Source: a virus. From it: a stretch of DNA of 63,999 nt. How positions within the stretch are numbered: position 1 is the stretch's first letter; each line of letters opens with the position of its first letter. Shown here one piece after another: positions 33,577-40,258 of this stretch. The translations under genes were made by a program, and so were the position numbers. Below the pieces are notes generated by a model, which searched no databases, was not told the origin of the DNA, and worked only from the letters and a program-made list of their open reading frames with translations. The stretch is from IMG/VR virus record IMGVR_UViG_3300037882_001089, positions 1 to 63,999 of that record; one strand, 5' to 3'.

Positions 33577-33650
33577 GCCTCGTTACGCTAAATGGAAGTG
33601 CGGTCACACTTAGAATGTGATGGTTGTAGATTCGACTTCTACACGAGGTA
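33577..33650 (+). tRNA. tRNA with anticodon UAG (Leu, CUN codons), short variable loop
   Basis: Acceptor GCCTCGT/ACGAGGT with discriminator A, as leucine tRNAs need. D-stem CGC/GCG. Anticodon stem TCACA/TGTGA with loop CTTAGAA (anticodon TAG). T-arm GTAGA-TTCGACT-TCTAC. The variable loop is only about five bases, whereas bacterial tRNA-Leu has a long variable arm. Position 37 is A instead of the usual m1G37. Confidence 0.85.
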
Positions 33651-33656
33651 CTAAAT

Positions 33657-33728
33657 TTTCTTATAGTTTAATGGATAAAACATCAGATTACGACTCTGAT
33701 AATCTCCGTTCGAGTCGGGGTAAGAAAA
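33657..33728 (+). tRNA. tRNA-Arg (anticodon ACG)
   Basis: Acceptor TTTCTTA/TAAGAAA is perfect with discriminator A. Anticodon stem TCAGA/TCTGA with loop TTACGAC (anticodon ACG, to be read as ICG after TadA editing). T-arm CTCCG-TTCGAGT-CGGGG. It is the last tRNA before the terminator at 33734. Confidence 0.9.
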
Positions 33729-33731
33729 CTA

Positions 33732-33768
33732 AAAAAGCCTACCAAAACTAATTGGTAGGCTTTTAAAT
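33732..33768. terminator. Bidirectional terminator after the tRNA operon
   Basis: AAAAGCCTACCAA pairs with TTGGTAGGCTTTT across AACTAA, with T-rich flanks on both strands. It ends the + strand tRNA operon and the - strand gene that stops at 33783. Confidence 0.88.
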
Positions 33769-33782
33769 TTATTATTTAGTTT

Positions 33783-34802
33783 TTAATTCAAACTATTTGC
33801 TAAATACTCGTAGAAACTTCTACCATCTCCCGTTTGAAGATACTTACAAATAACATCAATCTCATTGCTATTTCGGTCAACTTCTATTAAAAGTTCTTTG
33901 TTAGCGTTGTAGAATCGATAGTTTTTGTAAATCAACAATCCTCTTGAAATAGCTGATTTAGCAATTCCTTTTACTTTAGTATCGGGATTCTCGCAAAGTT
34001 CAATGTATTCTTTAGGGTTTGAATCCGCATACAAGAACATTTCTTCCTCAATTTGGTCAATTCCCCACGCTTCTACATAACTCGGACAAACTAAACTTGC
34101 AATAGCTCTATTAATAGTATTTCCTACTGAATCTACTAACATATTAGCTTTGTTTTTTAGTTTTTTATCCGCAACAAATTTTCTTGAAGATTCTGTTGGG
34201 TCATATTCTTTAAAAATAATCCCATTATGAGGATGTATCGTTAGGAATTTTTGCAATACAACATCATTTGCCCCAACTTTTAACATCCCATTTTTAAAGA
34301 TAATATGCTTTACTAATACAGACCCTAATTCTTTACTTTGATTTTCAACAAAGAAAGACGGTTGATTTGAAGCAAATCTCAAAGTATGAACAGTTTTTCT
34401 TGCTTTATTAGTATATTGCAAGTTCATGTGTTCTGAATGTTGATGAGCAATAGAATATGAGATTGGTTTTGAGCCATCGCATAATACATATTGTCTGTCT
34501 TTCATTTCCCAATTTTTAAACTCAGGAATATCATCATCAATATCTTGTTCTAATCTATGTTGTGGTATTTGTTGTACAATAGGTTTTACAAGTTGTTGAG
34601 TTTGTTTAGATAGAGCTTCTTCTATAAGACGTTGCACTTCCGATAACGATACAGTTGGCTCTTTATCTTTAGGAGTTTCGATAGTTTCATCTACTACTTC
34701 TGTATTTTTAGGATTAGCTTTTTCTTGCTCTGCAAGAGCTTTTGCTTCTCTTTTTTCTCTGTGCATCTTAGCTAAAGGATGCTCTTTTTCTACTTCTGCC
34801 AT
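33783..34802 (-). CDS. Virion-associated protein of unknown function downstream of the capsid gene
   Basis: The 339-residue protein has a charged N-terminal 90 residues with a helix EVQRLIEEALSKQTQQLVKP. A mixed domain follows (NWEMKDRQYVLCDGSKPISY, then VLQKFLTIHPHNGIIFKEYD). It is separated from the major capsid gene by a terminator but shares a 26-base 5' leader with the scaffold gene. Probably a head or connector component; not recognised. Confidence 0.5.
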   Translation of the reverse strand: MAEVEKEHPLAKMHREKREAKALAEQEKANPKNTEVVDETIETPKDKEPTVSLSEVQRLIEEALSKQTQQLVKPIVQQIPQHRLEQDIDDDIPEFKNWEMKDRQYVLCDGSKPISYSIAHQHSEHMNLQYTNKARKTVHTLRFASNQPSFFVENQSKELGSVLVKHIIFKNGMLKVGANDVVLQKFLTIHPHNGIIFKEYDPTESSRKFVADKKLKNKANMLVDSVGNTINRAIASLVCPSYVEAWGIDQIEEEMFLYADSNPKEYIELCENPDTKVKGIAKSAISRGLLIYKNYRFYNANKELLIEVDRNSNEIDVICKYLQTGDGRSFYEYLANSLN

Positions 34803-34828
34803 TTTTATTTGATTTAATTTGAATGAAT
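34803..34828 (-). repeat. 26-base leader repeat, copy 1
   Basis: The 26 bases immediately upstream of this start are identical to 37358-37383 upstream of the scaffold gene. They read as an A/T-rich ribosome-binding leader on the - strand, ending in AAATCAAATAAAA before ATG. It probably sets high translation of structural genes. Confidence 0.6.
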
Positions 34829-34856
34829 AAAAAGGTAGGGAGTTTTTCTCCCTACC
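34826..34856 (-). terminator. Intrinsic terminator after the major capsid gene
   Basis: On the - strand GGTAGGGAG-AAAAA-CTCCCTACC is followed by TTTTTATT. The nine-pair perfect stem lies 14 bases after the capsid stop and just before the leader of the 34802 gene. It probably separates very high capsid expression from downstream genes. Confidence 0.85.
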
Positions 34857-34869
34857 CTAACTTTAATTA

Positions 34870-36204
34870 TTATGCTCCTTGAAACAATAAGGTGTTATTA
34901 CGCCCAATGATAACAAGTGCTTGTTCTGATTGAAACTCAGTACGAACTTCATCTTTATTAGATGTTCCTTTCGCCCAATCAAACTGTGCCATTTCGTAGT
35001 CACGGTTCATAGCTCCATAAGCTCTATTTCTAACGTGAATCATAGGTTTAACCGAAGTTTCCCCCATTAATGGGTCTGTAACTGATTGAGAAGCAGAAGG
35101 CACAATGAATCCGTTTACTTTTCTAACACCTACAACACTTCCCTGAGCAGTTGGCTCGTTTAAGTAACGTAATGCTGAATAAGCAAACTCATAACCTCCT
35201 AAAGAATATCCTTTGAAAGATAAATCTAAAGCCATTTTATCGTTATTATCAAACATACCGTAAGATAATCCTACTGTGTTTGTAGATGCCAATAAACGGT
35301 CTTGTGCAAAACAAAGTGCAGTTGTTCCATAAACTACGTTATCTTTCAATTGACCTTGTTTTTCAAATCTATCAACGATAGACTCTAAATCAGTAATTGT
35401 AGATGGAAGACCTGTGAAAATATTTCCTTCTCTCATTACGTCTAAAGCTCCTTGTTTTCCTTTGTAACCAGCAGTCAACAAATCTCCCGCCCAATTTTTA
35501 GAGTTAAAGTTTGCAGATTCTCTTGCATTTCTAAATCTACGTTCAGCGTTTTCTTTGTTAACGTAAAACCAGCAATATCCAACTTCTCCAGTAGATTCGT
35601 TAGTAGCTTTTAACCAAGAGATTTGAGTCATATTGGTACGGTTTTCTTTAACCATCTCCTTAACGATTGCACCTCTTGTAGTATATTGTTGGTATTTAGT
35701 GTTAAGAGATTCTTGCATACCTTCTGTTCCTTTTCCGAACTCATTGAAGTCTGCAAAAACTACTAAATCAACTAAAGGTAAAGCTGTAAATCCTGCTGAA
35801 TCTCCACATACTGCTGTAAAAGTAGTACTTGTAGTTGCTGAAATACGACCTTGACGAACTGTCGCTCCATCTAAACTTCTAATGAAAACAATTTCTCCAA
35901 CTCTGAAAGTATGGTCTGCGGATGTAAATACATCAGCTAAACGTGTTACTCCCTCAGCAAGTTGAGTTAATCTTTCTTCTTCTGTCCATGTAATAACGTC
36001 AGATGCGTATGGAATTTTACGACCAGTTGCTTCAAACCAACCATCAATCATTTGGCTTCCGTATCTTCCGTGAAGTTTCTTGTCCAAATCAGGTAATTGG
36101 TGAGTTAAATAGGTCATATCCGCTAAATCCATATAGTTCTGCGGAGTTGGTACTTTTGTTGCGGAAGGTACATATCTTACCGCTGGTGAAACTGCTAATG
36201 CCAT
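34870..36204 (-). CDS. Major capsid protein
   Basis: A 444-residue protein placed after portal and scaffold genes and before a strong terminator, as capsid genes are. Features include the N-terminal segment (YMDLADMTYLTHQLPDLDKK), a long alpha region with FEATGRKIPYASDVITW, a Val/Phe-rich P-domain-like middle, and a C-terminal RNRAYGAMNRDYEMAQFDWA. HK97-fold is assumed. Codon usage is visibly more GC-rich than in its neighbours, consistent with high expression. Confidence 0.8.
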   Translation of the reverse strand: MALAVSPAVRYVPSATKVPTPQNYMDLADMTYLTHQLPDLDKKLHGRYGSQMIDGWFEATGRKIPYASDVITWTEEERLTQLAEGVTRLADVFTSADHTFRVGEIVFIRSLDGATVRQGRISATTSTTFTAVCGDSAGFTALPLVDLVVFADFNEFGKGTEGMQESLNTKYQQYTTRGAIVKEMVKENRTNMTQISWLKATNESTGEVGYCWFYVNKENAERRFRNARESANFNSKNWAGDLLTAGYKGKQGALDVMREGNIFTGLPSTITDLESIVDRFEKQGQLKDNVVYGTTALCFAQDRLLASTNTVGLSYGMFDNNDKMALDLSFKGYSLGGYEFAYSALRYLNEPTAQGSVVGVRKVNGFIVPSASQSVTDPLMGETSVKPMIHVRNRAYGAMNRDYEMAQFDWAKGTSNKDEVRTEFQSEQALVIIGRNNTLLFQGA

Positions 36205-36247
36205 TATTTTCTTGTTTTTTTATGTTAATATTAGTTTACAAGAAATC

Positions 36248-37357
36248 TTATCCTTTTTCTACATCATAGACTACTCCAGTACCTCGATTATCATTAAGTT
36301 GTCGCAAATTATCAGGTTGAATGTTTTTAGCTATTTTATCGTCGAGTTCAAGTTGTTTAGCCATTCCTCGTGCGTATGCTTTATTTAATTCAGCTTCGTG
36401 ATTTGCACCCATGTAAAGAAATTTATGAAACCCAATTGGGTCTTTTAAAACTCCTTGCTCATCAAAGTACTTTTTCGTAAAATTATCAGTTGATAATTGC
36501 ATATTCTTAGTTTCTTCTAAATTGTTAGGTTTAAATGAAACTTCCTCAAAACCTATTTCTTCATTGCCTAATTTAACTTTGAAACCTTCAAAGCCTTTAT
36601 TAAATAAATTTTCAGTTTTGCTTTCGTAATCTGCTCTTTTCAGTAAATAATCTTTCTCAATTTCTTGTTCGTTTAAATCTAATTCTTCAATTTTCTTTAA
36701 AGCCTCTCTATACTTAGAAGGAATAAAATCGTCAGAACCTCCAACGGAATTAAACTCCTCTTTACGTTTAGCGAAAAACTCATCAGCTAATTTAGAATCA
36801 GTTTTCGTATTAATGCCTCTATCCAAAATTTCATTTTCGTCATCTTCGGGGTCAAGACCTTCTGTGTTATATTTTTTATCGTAGATTCTCTGAACCTCTT
36901 TATCAGATAAACTTGGATTAGATAGTCGTATAAATGATTTTAATTTCACATCTACTTCTTCTGTTGTCCAATCTTTTTGAGTTTCTAAGTAATCATTGTA
37001 ATTTGTATTTCCAGTTTTTTCAATGAACTCATTAAATTTCTCCATTTGTGGAGCATATTTCTTTTGTTCTTTTGGAGTAAGTAATTCCTTTAAATCTTCT
37101 ACCGAAACTCCTTTTTGTTTAGCAATATGTTCTAATGCTAAATCCTCGTTTAATTCAGTATATTCATAATCATCCTCTTGTTCAGATTCCAATTCTTTTT
37201 TTTCAACTACTTCTTCTTCTATCTCCTCTTGTTGAACTTCTTGCTCAGAAACAATCTCTTTTTGTTCAACAACATTATCTATTTCTTCTTCGTCAAAACT
37301 AAAAGCTACTCTTGTAACTTCCGAATCTTGTTCTAAGTTTTCGTTTTCTTCTGTCAT
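36248..37357 (-). CDS. Capsid scaffolding protein
   Basis: The 369-residue protein is very acidic at the N-terminus (many E in 30-75) and helical throughout. Its C-terminal part (QLSTDNFTKKYFDEQGVLKD, then GFHKFLYMGANHEAELNKAY) looks like the conserved core-binding end. Position directly upstream of the capsid gene and composition support a scaffold. Confidence 0.7.
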   Translation of the reverse strand: MTEENENLEQDSEVTRVAFSFDEEEIDNVVEQKEIVSEQEVQQEEIEEEVVEKKELESEQEDDYEYTELNEDLALEHIAKQKGVSVEDLKELLTPKEQKKYAPQMEKFNEFIEKTGNTNYNDYLETQKDWTTEEVDVKLKSFIRLSNPSLSDKEVQRIYDKKYNTEGLDPEDDENEILDRGINTKTDSKLADEFFAKRKEEFNSVGGSDDFIPSKYREALKKIEELDLNEQEIEKDYLLKRADYESKTENLFNKGFEGFKVKLGNEEIGFEEVSFKPNNLEETKNMQLSTDNFTKKYFDEQGVLKDPIGFHKFLYMGANHEAELNKAYARGMAKQLELDDKIAKNIQPDNLRQLNDNRGTGVVYDVEKG

Positions 37358-37383
37358 TTTTATTTGATTTAATTTGAATGAAT
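37358..37383 (-). repeat. 26-base leader repeat, copy 2
   Basis: Identical to 34803-34828 and directly 5' of the scaffold start codon. A weaker version with TTTGATTTAATT precedes the gene at 47787. Confidence 0.6.
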
Positions 37384-37397
37384 TATTTTATTATAAT

Positions 37398-37742
37398 CTA
37401 CTTATTATACCTTTTATTAGTAGAATTGTATTTACGCATTTTATTAGTTTGATTTGCAGATGGCATATTATCTTCTTTTACAAAATCCCTATCCGTATTA
37501 ACATTTATACCTTTAGCGGGGTCTTTATAATAGATATAAGAGCCTCTTTCTCCTTTTGCGTTTTCAACTCCTTTTTGCACATACTTTACATCAGCTTTTA
37601 AATCTGATAAATTTCTATTTTCGACACCTTTTGTATCAATAATAGCTGTTTTTGAAAGTTTTGCAACTTCTTCTTTTGGTTTTTCTGATAATGGTTTTTT
37701 TATTTTTACCATTACTTTTTTTGGTTTATCTTTATCAGCCAT
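37398..37742 (-). CDS. Small basic structural-region protein
   Basis: The 114 residues are Lys/Asn-rich at both ends (KPKKVMVKIKKPLSEKPKEE; TNKMRKYNSTNKRYNK) and probably disordered. It lies between portal and scaffold and may bind DNA or help portal assembly. It has its own promoter. Confidence 0.5.
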   Translation of the reverse strand: MADKDKPKKVMVKIKKPLSEKPKEEVAKLSKTAIIDTKGVENRNLSDLKADVKYVQKGVENAKGERGSYIYYKDPAKGINVNTDRDFVKEDNMPSANQTNKMRKYNSTNKRYNK

Positions 37743-37762
37743 AGCTATTTATGTGTTTAAAT

Positions 37763-37800
37763 TATTACAAATGTAAAAAAAATTATCCGTTTGTTGTCGT
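37763..37800 (-). promoter_or_regulatory. Promoter with the GACAACAAA element
   Basis: On the - strand CGACAACAAACGGATAAT is followed by a T-run and TACATTTG as the -7 box, about 30 bases before the gene at 37742. The same CGACAACAAACGGATAAT occurs upstream of the - strand operon at 58.9 kb, and a related GGATAATTTTTACATTTG precedes groEL. Confidence 0.65.
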
Positions 37801-37816
37801 TTGTACGCGCATTTTT

Positions 37817-40255
37817 TTATTCTTCATCTTCCATTTCAAATATTTGGTCAACTTCTGCATTAGCTTTGAAATTAATTGGCTCTTTACCTTTTGCTCGTTG
37901 GTCTGTTATTTGGGAATGAATATTTCCTTGTTCTAAAATATTTTCTTTTTTGTTTTTTTCGATAGTTTCTAATTTTTTAACTGACCCATCATTAATTACA
38001 TATTGAAGTTCAATTGCATTTTTACCTTTTAATTCCTCAGTTAATCTACTTTCTTGACCTTGTGTTTGTTCTTTAGCAATTAAACCTTCATTTATATTTT
38101 TGTATTTAATTGCATCTGCGTCCATTTGCATTTGTATAGTTTGTTGTTTAAACTTTTCTGCTTCTTGACTTGCTCTAATATTTTCATCTGATTGCATTTT
38201 AAACTTATTAGCTTCGGCTTCTTCTTTTTTCTTCTCTCCTTTTTTAATTAAAATTCCTAAATACTGAATTGCTAAATCTAATATTTTAATATCTCTAACC
38301 TTATATTTATCAGTTAATGAAATATATCCTGCTTCAACCACCATAGACAAATCTTTATTTAATTCAGCTCTTTCCTCATCATCTAATTCCAATGTTAAGA
38401 ATATAGCAAAATCACTTAAATGTAAGTCTTTAATAGAGTCTAAATCAGAAACGGCAGTTGCTCCAATCTTTCTGATTAAATCTTCTCTTAGACTTGGGTA
38501 ATATTTTAAAATATCCGAAATTCTATAACTTACCGCTTCCGCAGTTTTTAAATGTAAATACCCTGCTCCATCTAAAATATGTCTTGTTGCTACATTTGAA
38601 TTTAAGGCGGCTAATTTTTGAATCCCCACCAAACTATCTTTATCAGGAGTTGTTGCATCAGAAGCCTTGTTCAAGCCTATTACATCGGTTAATTGAGTTA
38701 AATAATAATTGCTTTCATTTCTTAATGCGGTTAGCTTGTTTATACTGTCACCAGTTCTTATTTCTGTAAATGGTTTTTGAGCATTGTTAAAATCTCCATT
38801 ATTACCATAACTTCTATAAAAGAACGAACCTTTTTGTAGGTACATATTAAATTGTTCTTGTGGGGAATTAGCTTTCCCATCCCCTAAATCAATTTCGGCA
38901 ATAGCGTCTAAATCTACCGCAATACCATCAGGCGTAATTCCTTGTATAATTTGTTCTGCTTTTAACTCACATACATTTCTTAAATCCTCAATTGGTATCA
39001 TTAATGATACGCAAGAGATTATTTTACCGTTGTACATTTGCGGTGCAACGATGTTAATTGTGTCGCATACTTTTTGTTTATTAGATTTTGGGCGAGCCAT
39101 TGATTTAGCAACTTCCCATTTTAATAAAATCTGAGTACCCAAAACCATACATCCTTCAAACAAAACTTCTTCTACAATTGAAGCTCTTTCGTATTTATCT
39201 TTTTTATTCTTTTTACTTTCGTCAAAAAACTCATTGGCATTAGAAATTAATATTCCGCCATCTGATTTTTCTTTCATTTTCTTTGCTCTCTCTCTTGTAG
39301 TTTTAAAAGTAAAGAATAATAAGTTTACAGTTCCTTTTAAAGTTCTATTATTTAAAGCCTCAGTTGTTCCTTGATAGTTTCTCCAAATCTCCGCAGAATT
39401 AGCAATAGCTTCTTTTTCTTCGGAAGTTAAATTTGGATATTGTACATAAATATCACTTAGTAAAGTGTTTTTTACATATCCTTTATAAAAACAATCTCTA
39501 AAATAAGGGTCTTTAGTATTAGAATAAACAATGTCTAACGGGTCAATTCTATCTATTGTTATTCCTTTTGCGCTATGGAAGTTATTAGTAGTACAAGCAA
39601 TCCCTAATTCTACTAAATCTCTTTTAACTTCTCTATCAACGGTAAGCTCGTAAGTATTTTCTTCCATTACAGAAGCAATAGCTAATTCATTTGATAAACA
39701 GTTTGAAGGCTTCCACTCCATTTGTAAATGAATATTTAACTCATCTTTATTCTCAGGCAAATCTTCTGTTGGCATTGACCCAATATCAATCCCTTGTGTT
39801 TGTTTTACCAAGTCTATAATCTCCTTAGAGTTCATATCCTCTTCAATTCTTTTTCTATATGATTGGAAGGCTTGTTGAGATATTGGGTCAATTGCTTTTG
39901 CTCCAATAGTGGCTTTTCTACCACACATCCCATTAACTAATAGATTTACAAGTTTAGGTACGGTTGTAAGTGGTTTTTTGCTTAAATTTAATAAAGATAC
40001 ATCACCATTAGTTCCCAATTTGGGATAATACTTCTTCATATCTATATTCCCAATAGCATAATTTCTTCTTTCCAAGAAATCTAATTGCGAAGTATAAAAT
40101 CTACAAGAACCATTAGAACCTTTATAAAACCAATCTGAGTATATAGCATTCCCAACTGCTCTACCATAATCCATACTTTCCTTTATTGCAAAAGAATCAT
40201 TTTGACTTGGGTACTTAGCTACTGCCGAAATTTTAAATGGCGATTTATCTGTCAT
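37817..40255 (-). CDS. Portal protein
   Basis: The 812-residue protein lies between TerL and scaffold genes. The N-terminal part (GRAVGNAIYSDWFYKG, LLNLSKKPLTTVPKLVNLLVNGM) and the helical C-terminal crown region fit the long portals of crAss-like phages. The last 120 residues are a charged Gln/Glu/Lys coiled-coil-like barrel extension. Confidence 0.75.
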   Translation of the reverse strand: MTDKSPFKISAVAKYPSQNDSFAIKESMDYGRAVGNAIYSDWFYKGSNGSCRFYTSQLDFLERRNYAIGNIDMKKYYPKLGTNGDVSLLNLSKKPLTTVPKLVNLLVNGMCGRKATIGAKAIDPISQQAFQSYRKRIEEDMNSKEIIDLVKQTQGIDIGSMPTEDLPENKDELNIHLQMEWKPSNCLSNELAIASVMEENTYELTVDREVKRDLVELGIACTTNNFHSAKGITIDRIDPLDIVYSNTKDPYFRDCFYKGYVKNTLLSDIYVQYPNLTSEEKEAIANSAEIWRNYQGTTEALNNRTLKGTVNLLFFTFKTTRERAKKMKEKSDGGILISNANEFFDESKKNKKDKYERASIVEEVLFEGCMVLGTQILLKWEVAKSMARPKSNKQKVCDTINIVAPQMYNGKIISCVSLMIPIEDLRNVCELKAEQIIQGITPDGIAVDLDAIAEIDLGDGKANSPQEQFNMYLQKGSFFYRSYGNNGDFNNAQKPFTEIRTGDSINKLTALRNESNYYLTQLTDVIGLNKASDATTPDKDSLVGIQKLAALNSNVATRHILDGAGYLHLKTAEAVSYRISDILKYYPSLREDLIRKIGATAVSDLDSIKDLHLSDFAIFLTLELDDEERAELNKDLSMVVEAGYISLTDKYKVRDIKILDLAIQYLGILIKKGEKKKEEAEANKFKMQSDENIRASQEAEKFKQQTIQMQMDADAIKYKNINEGLIAKEQTQGQESRLTEELKGKNAIELQYVINDGSVKKLETIEKNKKENILEQGNIHSQITDQRAKGKEPINFKANAEVDQIFEMEDEE

Positions 40256-40258
40256 AAT

